Shown: piece after piece, positions 38,646 through 49,183 of the stretch
Layout of the letters: each line of letters opens with the position of its first letter
Numbering within the stretch: position 1 is the first letter of the stretch
From: Agromyces bauzanensis
GTDB lineage: Bacteria > Actinomycetota > Actinomycetes > Actinomycetales > Microbacteriaceae
Direction: 5' to 3'
NCBI RefSeq assembly: GCF_014645655.1
Contig: NZ_BMMD01000001.1
Coordinates: 308,720 to 372,719 of the forward strand
DNA length: 64,000 nucleotides
The notes under the pieces: generated by a model
Databases searched by the model: none
What the model was told of the DNA's origin: nothing
The model's input: the letters and a program-made list of their open reading frames with translations, nothing else
Program-made: the position numbers and the translations under genes

Positions 38646-38711
38646 GCGGATATGCGATCCGGCGCGCCGGTCGGTTCCGCATTTCCGCGGGATTGCCGAT
38701 CGTATATCCGC
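38646..38711. repeat. 66-bp palindromic element, copy 2
   Basis: The left arm (38646-38669) equals that of copy 1 except A to G at its ninth base. The last 14 bases of the right arm (GATCGTATATCCGC) are identical to copy 1. The inner right arm and spacer have diverged, so the hairpin is shorter. Total length is again 66 bp. It lies between the rpsT terminator and holA, with no gene in 38571-38787. Confidence 0.85.
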
Positions 38712-38787
38712 AGTCTCCGACGCGAGGAGTGACCGCGAGCGCGGCCGGTGCAGCACACCGTCGAGCGGATGCCCCGGAGCGGGCGCC

Positions 38788-39831
38788 TCAGGCGAGGTCG
38801 CGGCCGCGCGCGGCGATGATGCCGACGAGCCGCTCGAGCGCGAACACGGGGTCGCGCTCGGCGCCCTTCACCGCGGCGTCGGCCGCGGCCAGCGACTCGA
38901 TCGCGCGGCGGAGGCCCTCGTCGCTCCAGCCGGCGAGGTCGCGCCGGGCGCGGTCGACCTGCCAGGGCGCGAGCCCGAGCGACGAGGCCACCCGGGGGCC
39001 GCCGCCCCGCACCCCGGAGACCTTCGCCATGGTGCGCACCTTCACGGCGAAGGCCGCGACGATGGGCACGGGATCGGCGCCGCTGTCGAGCGCGTGCCGC
39101 AGCGCGATGAGCGCGTCGCCGTGCCGCCCTGCGATGGCGGCGTCGGCGACAGCGAACGCGTTGGTCTCGACGCGACCGCCATAGTACCGTGCGACCACCG
39201 CCTCGGTGATCTCGTCTGGCGCGTCGGCAATGAGCTGTCGGCATGCCGCCGAGAGCTCGGCGAGGTCGTCGGCGAATGCGGCCACGAGCGCCCTGAGGGC
39301 GCGCGGGTCGACCTTGCGGCCCGCGGCCCGGAACTCGGCCGCAGCGAAGTCCTGCTTCTCGACGTCCCTCTTGAGCTCGGCGCAGACGATCTCGACACCA
39401 CCGCCGATGCCCGCGCGGATCGCGTCGAGGAGCTTCTTGCCGCGCTGACCGCCCGCGTGGCGCAGCACGAGCGTCGTCGACTCGGCGGTCTGCTCGAGGT
39501 ACTCGAGCGCGTCGACGAGGAAGTCGTCGCTGGCGCGCTCGACCGCGTTGACCCGGATGAGCCGGGGTTCGCCGAAGAGCGACGGGCTCGCGAGGGTCAG
39601 CAGCTCGCCGCGACGATAGCCGTCGGCCTCGAGATCGCTGACCTCGAGCGCCGGGTCCTCGGAGCGGAGGAAGTCGCGCAGCAGCCCGCCGGCTCGCTCG
39701 GCGAGGAGTCCCTCGGTACCGGAAATCAGCACGACCGGCGCCGGTCGGACCTCGTTCCACGCCAGCTGCGGAATCGCGACGCCCGTGCGCGCCGACGCCC
39801 CTGCTCGCGTCGCGCCTGACCGTGCCGCCAC
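38788..39831 (-). CDS. holA: DNA polymerase III subunit delta
   Basis: The 347-residue subunit of the clamp loader opens the sliding clamp. It has the AAA-like N-terminal domain (VVLISGTEGLLAERAG), a degenerate nucleotide site lacking a Walker A, and helical domains with KVDPRALRALVAAFADDLAELSAACRQLI. The C-terminal lid is ADPVPIVAAFAVKVRTMAKV. It is transcribed with comEC and comEA upstream, the usual arrangement in actinobacteria. Confidence 0.92.
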   Translation of the reverse strand: MAARSGATRAGASARTGVAIPQLAWNEVRPAPVVLISGTEGLLAERAGGLLRDFLRSEDPALEVSDLEADGYRRGELLTLASPSLFGEPRLIRVNAVERASDDFLVDALEYLEQTAESTTLVLRHAGGQRGKKLLDAIRAGIGGGVEIVCAELKRDVEKQDFAAAEFRAAGRKVDPRALRALVAAFADDLAELSAACRQLIADAPDEITEAVVARYYGGRVETNAFAVADAAIAGRHGDALIALRHALDSGADPVPIVAAFAVKVRTMAKVSGVRGGGPRVASSLGLAPWQVDRARRDLAGWSDEGLRRAIESLAAADAAVKGAERDPVFALERLVGIIAARGRDLA

Positions 39832-39855
39832 CGCACCTCCCGTTCCAGCTCAAGT

Positions 39856-42210
39856 CTAGGCGCGACCGCCGACGGCGCCTCCGCCCCGCTCGGTCCAGAG
39901 CCCGAAGCCTCCGGCGTCGTCGGCGGTGAGTACCGCGGTTCCCGAGCGGTCGGTGCGCACCGGGGTCGTGCCCGTCGCGGTGAGGATGTCGAGCAGCCGA
40001 TCGGTCGGGTGGCCGTACCCGTTCTCGGCCCCGACGCCGATCATGCCGACGGTCGCACCGAGCTCGCGGTACAACGCCTCGCTCTGGTCGGCCGAGCCGT
40101 GGTGGGCGACCTTCACGAGATCGACCCGACCCAGGTCGAACGACCTGAGGAGCCGGAGCTGCGCTTCCTCGCCGAGGTCGCCCAGGAACACGCCGCGGTA
40201 CCCGGGCGCGTCGAGGTCGAGGACGACGCTCGCGTCGTTGCCGGGAACGGCGCGTGCTTTCGGCCAGACCACGCGCCACCGGGCGTCGCCGAGCTCGCCG
40301 CCATGGCCCGCCGTGACCTCGATCGTCGCGGCGCCGCCCAGCGCCAACGGGTCGAGCACGCGATCGGAGCGATCCCCGTCGAGCGGACCATGGATGACCG
40401 TGTCGACCCGTCCCGCGACGGCACCCGCTCCCCCAACGTGATCGGCGTCCCAGTGCGTGAGCACCAGGAGGTCGATACGTTCGATGCCGAGCATCGTCAG
40501 GCAGCGCTCGAGCGCGAAGGGCTCGGGTCCGGTGTCGATGAGCGCCGTCGCTCCCGCCGAGCGCACGAGCACCGCATCGCCCTGCCCGATGTCGCACGCC
40601 GCGACATCCCAGTCGCGAGGACGCGTCGCCGCGCCCACGAGCGGACCGCCCGCCGCTGCCCCGAGCGGCATCGCCGTTGCCAGCACGAGCAGCGCCGCCG
40701 CCAGCCCGCGCAGCCAGGAACGCCCCGGCGGCAACAGCGCGAGCCAGAGCGCCAGCGCCGTGCCCGCGACGAGCAGCAGCGCGCCCGGGGCATCCGGCAA
40801 CCAGGGCAGGCGACCGCCCGGAAGCGCGGCCGCGCCGTGCGCCACGAGCGCGATCCACGACGCGGGGAGCCACGCGACCTGGAGGAACGCCATGCCCACC
40901 GACGGCAGCAGGGGCAGCGCGAGGCATCCCAGGAGGCCGACGACCGTGCCGATCGGAGCGGCTGGGGCCGCCAGCAGGTTCGCGGGCACGCCGTAGAGGG
41001 CGATCGCGGGGTCCAGCAGTACGAGGATCGGCTGGCAGGCCAGCTGCGCCGCAAGCGGCACGGCGAGCACGCCGGCCAGTGGCGTGGGCATGATCCGCGA
41101 GAGCCGGGCGGCCAGCGGAGCCGTGAGCAGCAGCAGTCCGCCCGTCGCGGCGGCCGAGAGTGCGAAGCCGTAGTCGCGCGCGAGCCACGGGTCGAACGCG
41201 AGCAACACGATGACCGCGACCGAGAGCGCCGCGACGCCGCCGCCAGGCCTGCCGGCGGCGAGGGCGACGAGCACCACGACCGCCATCGTGCCCGCGCGGA
41301 TGACGCTCGGCTGCGGCGTGACGAGCACGATGAAGCCCGCGAGGGCGAGCATCGCGACCACGATCCGCCCCGTCCTCCGCACCCGGCAGAGCCCGGCGAC
41401 GACAAACGCGGCGGCCGTGACGATGGCGCAGTTCGCACCGGACACGGCCGTGAGGTGACTCAGCGAACTGGCCTTCATCGCAGCCCCGAGCGCCTCCCCC
41501 ACGGCGCTCGTGTCGCCGATGGCGAGCCCAGGCACGAGGGCGGCCCCGTCACCGGCCAGTCCGCGGGCCGCCTCGGCGAATCCCTGCCGAAGGCCGCCCG
41601 CCCATGCCAGCCACGGCGGCGCGGCGTCGACGACGCGCACGTCGCCGGCCGCGCGAAGTCGGAAGCCGCTCTCCTCAGAGGCGGGCAGCCGGCTCACCCG
41701 CGCGTCGAACCCGAGCCGGGCGCCCAGTTGCACGTGCTCGGCGGGCACCTGCACGCTGGTCGTGACCGCCACGGGAGAGACCGCCAGCCCGCCGACGGCG
41801 ACGAGCCGCGCGTCGATGCGCAGTGTCGGATCGTCGGATGCCTCGGCCCACACCGGCCCCCGCATGGCGCGTGGCGCGGACACGACCTCGACGACGACCT
41901 CGACCGTGCTGTGGTGCACGGCCGTCGCGACGAGCGGCGAAGCGGCCCGTTGCGCGAGCGTATTCGCCGCGGTCGCAGCGACCAGCCCCGACGCCGCGAG
42001 TGCCACCAGCAGCAACGGCCACGCGAGCCGCAACACGCCGCCGTCCTCTCGTCGCCGACCAAGGAGGAGCAGTGCGAGCACCGCCGCACCGGCACCCCAG
42101 ATCGTCGCGGCGATCACGCGGGGATCCAGTCCCACGTCGGGCGCGCCGACCACGAGCCACGCCGTCGTCCAGGCCGCGACGGCCGGGACGAGCAGCCTGA
42201 GGTCGCCCAC
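39856..42210 (-). CDS. comEC: ComEC/Rec2 competence channel protein
   Basis: The 784-residue inner-membrane protein has a DUF4131 N-terminal region, a multispanning Competence domain (SLSHLTAVSGANCAIVTAAAF ... ), and a C-terminal metallo-beta-lactamase domain with LVLTHWDADHVGGAG. It forms the route for single-stranded DNA uptake. The start is GTG 42210, directly after the comEA TGA, so it is coupled. No other com pilus genes are within the window, so competence cannot be asserted. Confidence 0.92.
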   Translation of the reverse strand: MGDLRLLVPAVAAWTTAWLVVGAPDVGLDPRVIAATIWGAGAAVLALLLLGRRREDGGVLRLAWPLLLVALAASGLVAATAANTLAQRAASPLVATAVHHSTVEVVVEVVSAPRAMRGPVWAEASDDPTLRIDARLVAVGGLAVSPVAVTTSVQVPAEHVQLGARLGFDARVSRLPASEESGFRLRAAGDVRVVDAAPPWLAWAGGLRQGFAEAARGLAGDGAALVPGLAIGDTSAVGEALGAAMKASSLSHLTAVSGANCAIVTAAAFVVAGLCRVRRTGRIVVAMLALAGFIVLVTPQPSVIRAGTMAVVVLVALAAGRPGGGVAALSVAVIVLLAFDPWLARDYGFALSAAATGGLLLLTAPLAARLSRIMPTPLAGVLAVPLAAQLACQPILVLLDPAIALYGVPANLLAAPAAPIGTVVGLLGCLALPLLPSVGMAFLQVAWLPASWIALVAHGAAALPGGRLPWLPDAPGALLLVAGTALALWLALLPPGRSWLRGLAAALLVLATAMPLGAAAGGPLVGAATRPRDWDVAACDIGQGDAVLVRSAGATALIDTGPEPFALERCLTMLGIERIDLLVLTHWDADHVGGAGAVAGRVDTVIHGPLDGDRSDRVLDPLALGGAATIEVTAGHGGELGDARWRVVWPKARAVPGNDASVVLDLDAPGYRGVFLGDLGEEAQLRLLRSFDLGRVDLVKVAHHGSADQSEALYRELGATVGMIGVGAENGYGHPTDRLLDILTATGTTPVRTDRSGTAVLTADDAGGFGLWTERGGGAVGGRA

Positions 42211-42891
42211 TCAGGGCGCCACGAGTTCGGCGAGGCCCGAGAACACCGCGTCGCCGATGCCCGCGACCTCGAGCAGCTGGTCGGCGCTCGTGAACGGCCC
42301 GTTGGCCTCGCGCCAATCGACGATGCGTTGCGCCAGCGCCGGACCGATGCGCGGCAGCGTGTCGAGCTCGGCGATGTCGGCCGTGTTCAGGTGCACGAGC
42401 CCGTCGCCTGCGGGGGCGGCGGCTCCCGGCACGGCGCCACCAGTCGAGCCCGCCGGCGGCGCCTGGCCGATCGCAAGCACGACGAGCTGCTCGCCATCCA
42501 CCACGGGTCGCGCGAGGTTGACGGCCGCGGGGTCTGCGTCGGCGGTGAACCCGCCGGCCGCGGCGACGGCGTCGACCACCCGGGCGCCCGCACCGAGCTC
42601 GACGAGACCCGGCTCGGCCACCGCTCCCAGCACATGCACGAGGAGCGGCTCCGAGCTCACCTCGACGTCGCCGCCTGCACCCGTTTCCCCCATGGCCGAC
42701 CCAGCATCGAGCGGCACGATGGAGCCTTGCTCGCCGCCCCCGCTCGAGGCGAACGACAGCATCGCCGCGATCGCCACGGCCACGATGAACAACACGACCG
42801 CGGCACCCACCGCGATGCGTACACGGGGCGCCGCACGGCGCGCCGAGGGGTCGAGCGCGGCGAGCGGATCGGGTTCGAGGCGCGCGGGCAT
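42211..42891 (-). CDS. comEA: ComEA-like DNA-binding protein
   Basis: The 226-residue protein has a single N-terminal membrane helix (VRIAVGAAVVLFIVAVAIAA), an SLBB-like domain (VHVLGAVAEPGLVELGAGARV) and a C-terminal helix-hairpin-helix DNA-binding domain (LNTADIAELDTLPRIGPALAQRI). It would receive DNA outside the membrane and hand it to ComEC. The ATG at 42891 (MPARLEP) or 42900 are both possible. Confidence 0.9.
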   Translation of the reverse strand: MPARLEPDPLAALDPSARRAAPRVRIAVGAAVVLFIVAVAIAAMLSFASSGGGEQGSIVPLDAGSAMGETGAGGDVEVSSEPLLVHVLGAVAEPGLVELGAGARVVDAVAAAGGFTADADPAAVNLARPVVDGEQLVVLAIGQAPPAGSTGGAVPGAAAPAGDGLVHLNTADIAELDTLPRIGPALAQRIVDWREANGPFTSADQLLEVAGIGDAVFSGLAELVAP

Positions 42892-42985
42892 GACCCGCAC
42901 GCTACCGGCGCCCGGCCGGCCTCATGGGCGCGGCGACGGCTCGCGTGCGCCACCGGCGCGCGGACCCCCTGTCGAGGAGGAGTCG

Positions 42986-45559
42986 TCAGCTGCGCGTGGC
43001 GATGTTCACGAGGCGCGGTGGGCGCACGATCACGTTCGCGATCTCGCGATCGGCCAGCGCCCGTGCGACCCCGGCCGACCCGCGCGCGAGCGCCTCGAGC
43101 TCGTCCGACGAGATCTTCGGCGACACCTCGAGCCGGTCGCGCACCCTGCCGTCGACCTGCACGATCGCGGTCACCGATTCCTCGACGAGAAGTGCCGGGT
43201 CGGCCTTGCGCCACGTCACGAGGGCCACACTCGGCTCGTAGCCGAGGCGCTGCCACATGTCCTCCGCGGTGTACGGCGCGAACACGTCGAGGATCATGGC
43301 CGTGACCTCGGCCGCCTCGCGCACGGCCGCGTCGGCCGGACCGGCGCCCGAATCGATGGTCTTGCGCGTGGCGTTCACGAGCTCCATGAGCCGCGCGACC
43401 ACCACGTTGAACTTGAACGCCTCCATGAGCGCGGGAGCGTCGGCCAGCACGCGGTGCGTCATGCGCCGCAGCGCCGGGTCGCCTGTCTTCCACTCGACAT
43501 CGGGGCTCGACGTGACCTCGCCCGATATGCGCCACGCGCGCGCGAGGAACTTCGCCGAACCCACGGGCGAGACATCCGCCCAGTCGATGTCGTCCTCGGG
43601 CGGACCCGCGAAGGCGAGGGTCACGCGCAGCGCGTCGGCACCGTGGGCGCCCAGCTCGCTCGCGAACTCGACCAGGTTGCCCTTCGACTTCGACATCTTC
43701 GCGCCGTCCATGATGACCATGCCCTGGTTGAGCAGGGACGTGAACGGCTCGGTGAAGCTCAGGTATCCGAGGTCGAAGAGCACCTTCGTGACGAAGCGCG
43801 AGTAGAGCAGGTGCAGGATGGCGTGCTCGACGCCGCCGACGTACTGGTCGACGGGCAGCCACTTCTCGGCCTCGGCGACATCGAATGCCTGCGTGTCGTC
43901 GTTCGGGTTCAGGTAACGCAGGTAGTACCACGAGCTGTCGACGAACGTGTCCATCGTGTCGGAGTCGCGGCGCGCCGCTCTCCCGCAGTTCGGGCAGGCG
44001 ACGTTCACCCAGTCCTCGGCGGCGCCGAGCGGGCTCGTGCCCTTCGGCTTCAGGTCGAGGCCCGCGGCATCCGGAAGCCTGACCGGCAGATCGCTCTCGG
44101 GAACCGGCACCTCGCCGCACTCGACGCAGTGGATGATCGGGATGGGCGTGCCCCAGTAGCGCTGGCGCGAGATGAGCCAGTCGCGCAGGCGGAAGTTCTT
44201 CGCCGCCCGGCCGAGACCGCGTTCATCGAGCATCTCGATGACCCGGCGGATGGCGTTCGACTTGGAGAGGCCGTCGAGCGGTCCCGAGTTGACGAGGCGA
44301 CCCTCGCCCGCGAGGGCGATGCCCGTCGCGGCCGGGTCCTCGAGCATCACGCCGTCCGGCATGACCGGGTCGCCGTTGTCGTCGAGCTGGATCACGGGGA
44401 GGACCCCGGTGACGGGCGCCGTCGTGTCGACGACCACGCGCACCGGCAACTCGAACGCTCGCGCGAAGTCGAGGTCGCGCTGGTCGTGCGCGGGCACGGC
44501 CATGATCGCGCCGTGACCGTAGTCGGCGAGCACGTAGTCGGCCGCCCAGATCGGCAGTCGCTCGCCGTTCGCGGGGTTGATGGCGTACCGCTCGAGGAAG
44601 ACGCCCGTCTTTGGGCGCTCGGTCGAGAGCCGCTCGATGTCGCTCTCGGCGCGCACCGAGTCGAGGTAGCCCTGGAACCGGGCCTGCACCTCGGCGGATG
44701 CCCCGGTCGCGAGCTCGGCCGCGAGCTCGGAGTCGGGGGCGACCGCCATGAAGGTCGCGCCGTACAGCGTGTCGGGCCGCGTGGTGAACACCTTGACGCG
44801 CTCGTCGCGGCCCTCGATCTCGAATTCGACGTCGGCGCCGGCGGAGCGGCCGATCCAGTTGCGCTGCATCGTGATGACCTTCGACGGCCAAGCGCCCTCG
44901 AGCTGGTTCAGGTCGTCGAGCAGGCGGTCGGCGTAGTCGGTGACGCGGAAGTACCACTGCGTCAGCGCCTTCTTGGTGACGATGAAGCCGCACCGCTCGC
45001 AGTGCCCGTCGATGACCTGCTCGTTCGCGAGCACCGTCTGGTCGTTCGGGCACCAGTTCACGAGGCCGGCCTTGCGATAGGCGATGCCCTTCTCGTACAG
45101 CTTCAGGAACAGCCACTGGTTCCACTTGTAGTACTCGGGGTCGCTCGTGTGCAGCTCACGCGACCAGTCGAACGAGGGTGCGTAGGTGCGGAACGAGCGC
45201 TTCTGCTGCTCGATGTTGTCGTACGTCCAGCCGCGCGGGTCGATGCCGCGCCTGATGGCGGCGTTCTCGGCGGGCAGGCCGAAGGAGTCCCACCCGACGG
45301 GGTGCAGCACGTCGAAGCCCTGGTGGCGCCAGTACCTGGCGACCGTGTCACCGTAGCCGAACGCCTCGGCATGGCCCATGTGCAGGTCGCCCGACGGGTA
45401 CGGGAACATGTCGAGGATGTACTTGCGAGGCTTGGTCTCGCCGGGGCGGCCGGCGCGGAACGGCTGGAGTTCGTCCCACACGGGAAGCCACTTCGCCTGG
45501 ATGGCGGCGAAGTCGTAGGCACCGTTCTCGGCGTGGGCCTGGTCCTGATCCTGTGCCAC
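42986..45559 (-). CDS. leuS: Leucyl-tRNA synthetase
   Basis: The 857-residue class I synthetase charges tRNA-Leu. It has the HIGH motif as HMGH in [13 protein letters not shown], the KMSKS motif in [11 protein letters not shown], a CP1 editing domain and zinc-type cysteine pairs (CPNDQ...CERCG; CVECG...CPNCG). GTG 45559 gives [17 protein letters not shown], a plausible actinobacterial start. No T-box could be seen in the upstream 95 nt. Confidence 0.97.
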   Translation of the reverse strand: MAQDQDQAHAENGAYDFAAIQAKWLPVWDELQPFRAGRPGETKPRKYILDMFPYPSGDLHMGHAEAFGYGDTVARYWRHQGFDVLHPVGWDSFGLPAENAAIRRGIDPRGWTYDNIEQQKRSFRTYAPSFDWSRELHTSDPEYYKWNQWLFLKLYEKGIAYRKAGLVNWCPNDQTVLANEQVIDGHCERCGFIVTKKALTQWYFRVTDYADRLLDDLNQLEGAWPSKVITMQRNWIGRSAGADVEFEIEGRDERVKVFTTRPDTLYGATFMAVAPDSELAAELATGASAEVQARFQGYLDSVRAESDIERLSTERPKTGVFLERYAINPANGERLPIWAADYVLADYGHGAIMAVPAHDQRDLDFARAFELPVRVVVDTTAPVTGVLPVIQLDDNGDPVMPDGVMLEDPAATGIALAGEGRLVNSGPLDGLSKSNAIRRVIEMLDERGLGRAAKNFRLRDWLISRQRYWGTPIPIIHCVECGEVPVPESDLPVRLPDAAGLDLKPKGTSPLGAAEDWVNVACPNCGRAARRDSDTMDTFVDSSWYYLRYLNPNDDTQAFDVAEAEKWLPVDQYVGGVEHAILHLLYSRFVTKVLFDLGYLSFTEPFTSLLNQGMVIMDGAKMSKSKGNLVEFASELGAHGADALRVTLAFAGPPEDDIDWADVSPVGSAKFLARAWRISGEVTSSPDVEWKTGDPALRRMTHRVLADAPALMEAFKFNVVVARLMELVNATRKTIDSGAGPADAAVREAAEVTAMILDVFAPYTAEDMWQRLGYEPSVALVTWRKADPALLVEESVTAIVQVDGRVRDRLEVSPKISSDELEALARGSAGVARALADREIANVIVRPPRLVNIATRS

Positions 45560-45654
45560 GTGACTCTCAATCGTGTGTCTGTGTCGCTGCGGACTCGGTC
45601 CGCGCCTGCTCCGGGCACGCCGAATCGCGGCGCGCACTCGGACATCCAGCCTAC

Positions 45655-47097
45655 TCACTCCGCGGGGTCGGATGCCGCGCCGAGCACGGCGAGCAGGGCC
45701 CTCGCCTTCACGCGGGTCTCCTCGATCTCCTCGTCGGCGACCGAGAGCGCCGTGATGCCGCCGCCCGTGCCGATGCTCGCACCCGCAGGGGTCAGCACGA
45801 TGGAGCGGATGACCATCGCGAGGTCGGCGCTGCCGTCGACCGCCAGGTACCCGAACGCGCCCGAGTAGACGCCCCTCGGGCCCGCCTCGAGCTCGTGCAG
45901 GATCGTCATGGCGCTGTGCTTGGGCGCGCCCGTCATGGATCCCGCCGGGAAGGCGGCCTGCACCACATCGAGGGCGGTGAGCGGATGCCGCAGCCGCGCC
46001 TCGATGGTCGAGACGAGCTGGTGCACGTGCGCGTACTCCTCGACGGCCAGGAGGCTCGGCACGCTCACGCTGCCGAGCTCCGCGATGCGTCCGAGGTCGT
46101 TGCGCATGAGGTCGACGATCATGAGGTTCTCGGCGCGCTCCTTCTCGCTCTCGACGAGCTCACGCCTCAGCGCCGCGTCGACCGCCGCGTCGGTGCCGCG
46201 CGGCCGAGTGCCCTTCATGGGCCTCGTCGAGACGATGCGATCGGTGTCGACGTGCAGGAAAAGCTCGGGTGAGGCACTGAGGAGGGCGATGTCGCCGAAC
46301 CGCACGTAGCCGCCGTGGTGACTGGGGCTCGATGCGCGCAGTGCGAGGTAGGTCGTCGCCGGATCCGGACGTACGTCGACATCGACCCGGTTGGTGAGGC
46401 AGAGCTGGTAGGCGTCACCGCGCAGGATGGCGTCCTGGCAGCGGGCGATGAGCTCGGCGTAGTGCCGCGGATCGTGCCGCCAGCGCGCGGCCGGCGGCGC
46501 GAAGTGCGGCTTCGCGGCCGGCAGGTCTGGCTCGCCGGCGGCCGACTCGTCGATCGCCGCAATGGCCGCCCCGAGCTCTTCGGCCCACGCAGCTGCGGCA
46601 ACAGCCTCGGCCTCGGAGTCGGCCTCGAGCCACGTGAGCCGCACCTCGCGCGCGTCGTGGTCGAACATGATCGCGCGGTCGACGAAGAGGAACGCTGCAT
46701 CCGGTGTCTCGGCGCGCTCGGCGGGCACGTCGTTGAGGTACGCGCCAAGCTCGTACCCGAACCAACCGAACCAGCCGAGCGGGCCCGAGCCAGAGCCGTG
46801 CTCGCCGGTCGCGACCTCGCCGAGGCCCGCTGCGAGGGCGTCGAAGACGGATGCCGCCTGCGTCACCGGTGCGGCACGAGCGTCCAGCGGCGTGGAACTC
46901 GTCACCGTCGCGGCCATCGCGTCGGCCGTGACGAACACGCTGCCGGGGTGACCGGCGGCGAGGACGCTGGTGCCGGATGCGGCATCCGCCCCGCCGTCGA
47001 GCCACACCGCGTACGTGGCCTCGGCGTACCGCGCCCGGAAGACCGACCCGGGATCCTTCCACGCGGGGAGCGTGCGGGAGTGGATGCGTCGCGGCAT
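45655..47097 (-). CDS. pabB: Aminodeoxychorismate synthase component I (PabB-like)
   Basis: A 480-residue chorismate-binding enzyme. [10 protein letters not shown] carries the lysine found in PabB-type enzymes, where anthranilate synthases have alanine. Further motifs are [27 protein letters not shown] and [10 protein letters not shown] in the C-terminal core. It would make aminodeoxychorismate for folate; the PabA and PabC partners are not in this window. It could be a bifunctional homologue, but the length argues against fusion. Confidence 0.88.
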   Translation of the reverse strand: MPRRIHSRTLPAWKDPGSVFRARYAEATYAVWLDGGADAASGTSVLAAGHPGSVFVTADAMAATVTSSTPLDARAAPVTQAASVFDALAAGLGEVATGEHGSGSGPLGWFGWFGYELGAYLNDVPAERAETPDAAFLFVDRAIMFDHDAREVRLTWLEADSEAEAVAAAAWAEELGAAIAAIDESAAGEPDLPAAKPHFAPPAARWRHDPRHYAELIARCQDAILRGDAYQLCLTNRVDVDVRPDPATTYLALRASSPSHHGGYVRFGDIALLSASPELFLHVDTDRIVSTRPMKGTRPRGTDAAVDAALRRELVESEKERAENLMIVDLMRNDLGRIAELGSVSVPSLLAVEEYAHVHQLVSTIEARLRHPLTALDVVQAAFPAGSMTGAPKHSAMTILHELEAGPRGVYSGAFGYLAVDGSADLAMVIRSIVLTPAGASIGTGGGITALSVADEEIEETRVKARALLAVLGAASDPAE

Positions 47098-47145
47098 CCT
47101 CTCAGCGTAGGGCGATCGGGGTGGGCGGACGCCGCACGCAGACAG

Positions 47146-47178
47146 CGACGGGCGGACGCGTTGCGCGTCCGCCCGTCG
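47146..47178 (-). terminator. Strong terminator hairpin after LVIVD/PA gene
   Basis: A 15-bp perfect stem (CGACGGGCGGACGCG with its complement) closed by a 3-nt loop, 17 nt past the stop of the secreted-protein gene and upstream of pabB. It separates the two same-strand units. Confidence 0.85.
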
Positions 47179-47194
47179 TCATCGTGTCAGCCGA

Positions 47195-49030
47195 TCACGG
47201 GTGGTACTGGAAGATGTACAGCCCGCTATCGCGATCGGAAGCCAGCACGTACTCCTCTTCGCCGAGCTGGTGCACCTCGACGCCCCAGAAGTTGTTGCCG
47301 CCCTCGTCGATGAAGTGCCCGACCTCGGTGAGCCCGTTGGGGCCGTAGCTGACCACGCGGAACCCGGCCGCGTAGTACGAGATGTACGCGAGGTTCTCGT
47401 CGGGGTCGGTCGCGACCTCGTGCACCGAAAGGTCGCCGGAACCCGACGCGTGCGCCTCCATCTGGCTCTCGGGAACGTAGTACTGGTCGAGGTCCTCCAT
47501 GCTGGTGGCGTCGAACAGGTGCACGTAGCCCCAGCCGTCGAACACCGCGCTGATGTCGACGTCCTGCCCGTAGGCGCCGACCGCCGTCGGGATGGCGTAC
47601 GGAGTGGCGCCACCGCAGGTGTAGTCAGCAGGGACACCACCCGTGAGGATGCGGAACCCGTCGGTCCGCGAAACGAACACGGCCGGGATGTCGGCGGCGA
47701 CGAGCATCGACACGAGGGCTTCGCAGTTGCCCGCGGCGTCGCTGTTGAAGACGATCGCACCCTCGTAGCCCTTCGCCTGCACATTCTGCACCTTGTCGGT
47801 GAAGGTGCAGGTCCCGCGCTCGATGACCGCGATCGACGCCTCGGCGTCGGCTTCCGGAATCGAGGCCGCGTCGCACGCGAGTCCGACGGACCTCGTTCCG
47901 CCAGCGAGGCTGGTGTCCTCGTCGATCGCTGGCACATCGGAGCCCTGGATCGCCGTGAACTCCGTGCCGTCCGCCATCGTCGCTGTCACCCGGTACGGGT
48001 CGAAGTCCTCATCGGTCGCGATGAAGTACTTGTTGTCGTTGGTGAACTCCGCCTGGTGGGCGTTGCCCTCGGGCGTGACCGACGGGCGGACCGGATCGAC
48101 CGCTTCGAAGTCGGTGTCGGCGATGAACACCGGGTTCGCCGGGTCATCGACGTCGAGCTTCACGTACCCGCCGTCCCAGTAGGAGAGCAGCATGGTCTGC
48201 ACGCCTCCGATCTGCTTCACGACCATGTCGTGCAGGAAGACCGCGTCGCCGTGTACAGCGCCCGCCACCTGCGCGGTCTCGTCGCTGAGGTCCGTCTCGG
48301 AGATCAGCACCGGCTTCGACGGGTCCGTGATGTCCATGATGTCGACGTCGGTCACTTCCTCATCGTCGACGAGCACGGCGTAGGCCTTTTCGCCGTCGAC
48401 CCACATCCGCACCGAGTGGGTCTCGTTGGCCTTGGTCTGCGCCTTGCCCGGGTTCGAGAAGTCACCGGCGCCTTCGACCAGGATCTTGGGCTTCGTCGGG
48501 TCGGTCACGTCGACGAGCGTCATGCCGCCGATGCCGTTCTCGAAGCCCGGGCAGATCTCGTTCTGGAACGCGAGCAGCTCGCCCGTGAAGTACTCGGTCT
48601 CGAGGTGGATGACCTGCGAGCCCTCACCGCTGAACGTGCCCTGGTGGCTGGGGATGAGGGTGACGAGTTCGGGTGCTGTCGGGTCGGAGATGTCCACGAT
48701 GTAGACGCCGCCGCGATCGCACTGCGGCTCCCAGAACGCAGTGAGGTAGGCGTAGTCGCCGTAGGCGGAGACATCCGCGATTCGACCCGGCTCCTCCATG
48801 CCCTCGAAGAGATCGAGATTGCCGATCAGTTCGACGTTCTCGCTCGAGCCCTCGGGGTACAGGTGGCCCGCGTCCTCGTTGTGCTGGGCGTGATGCTGAT
48901 GGGTATCCTTACCGGAGTCGAGAACCCCGTCGTCCACGTACTCGGTATCACTGTGCGCGAACGCCGGTCCGGCGCCCACGACGAGTGCGGCCACGGCGAC
49001 GAACGCCGCGCCTGCTCGGATTGCTCTCAT
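47195..49030 (-). CDS. Secreted LVIVD-repeat protein with inserted PA domain
   Basis: The 611-residue protein has a signal peptide cleaved after AFA (residue 25), then a His-rich patch (DTHQHHAQHNEDAGH). LVIVD repeats of a beta-propeller follow: YIVDISDPTAPELV, TLVDVTDPTKPKIL, DIMDITDPSKPVLI and VKLDVDDPANPVFI. Between about residues 340 and 480 there is a protease-associated (PA) domain (AVIERGTCTFTDKVQNVQAKGYEGAIVFN). The propeller then resumes to the end. No protease domain is present. Its job, probably binding at the cell surface, is unknown. ATG 49030 has GAGGAG upstream. Confidence 0.85.
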   Translation of the reverse strand: MRAIRAGAAFVAVAALVVGAGPAFAHSDTEYVDDGVLDSGKDTHQHHAQHNEDAGHLYPEGSSENVELIGNLDLFEGMEEPGRIADVSAYGDYAYLTAFWEPQCDRGGVYIVDISDPTAPELVTLIPSHQGTFSGEGSQVIHLETEYFTGELLAFQNEICPGFENGIGGMTLVDVTDPTKPKILVEGAGDFSNPGKAQTKANETHSVRMWVDGEKAYAVLVDDEEVTDVDIMDITDPSKPVLISETDLSDETAQVAGAVHGDAVFLHDMVVKQIGGVQTMLLSYWDGGYVKLDVDDPANPVFIADTDFEAVDPVRPSVTPEGNAHQAEFTNDNKYFIATDEDFDPYRVTATMADGTEFTAIQGSDVPAIDEDTSLAGGTRSVGLACDAASIPEADAEASIAVIERGTCTFTDKVQNVQAKGYEGAIVFNSDAAGNCEALVSMLVAADIPAVFVSRTDGFRILTGGVPADYTCGGATPYAIPTAVGAYGQDVDISAVFDGWGYVHLFDATSMEDLDQYYVPESQMEAHASGSGDLSVHEVATDPDENLAYISYYAAGFRVVSYGPNGLTEVGHFIDEGGNNFWGVEVHQLGEEEYVLASDRDSGLYIFQYHP

Positions 49031-49183
49031 CGACGGTTTCTCCTCAACTCTCAGGTGAATCACAGGTGGGCGATCTGGGGTGGATTCAAACAGACCGCGG
49101 TCCGAGATGGAAGCCCTTGACGGGGAGACGCAACGCCTGTGCGCGCAGCGCGCGGATCGTGCGCTTCGGTTTCGCCGATGAGG

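Noticed and set aside
38521-38787. Possible small RNA gene downstream of rpsT
   Set aside because: The structure seen is explained by the rpsT terminator and the 66-bp palindrome; no promoter could be identified.
45560-45654. T-box or tRNA-like leader upstream of leuS
   Set aside because: The gap is 95 nt, too short for a T-box, and no specifier loop or T-box consensus is seen.
41510-45868. Very long open frame (about 1450 codons) on the plus strand opposite comEC, comEA and leuS
   Set aside because: It runs antisense to three recognisable genes, has low-complexity Arg/Ala/Ser/Pro composition and no motif; it is a high-GC shadow frame.
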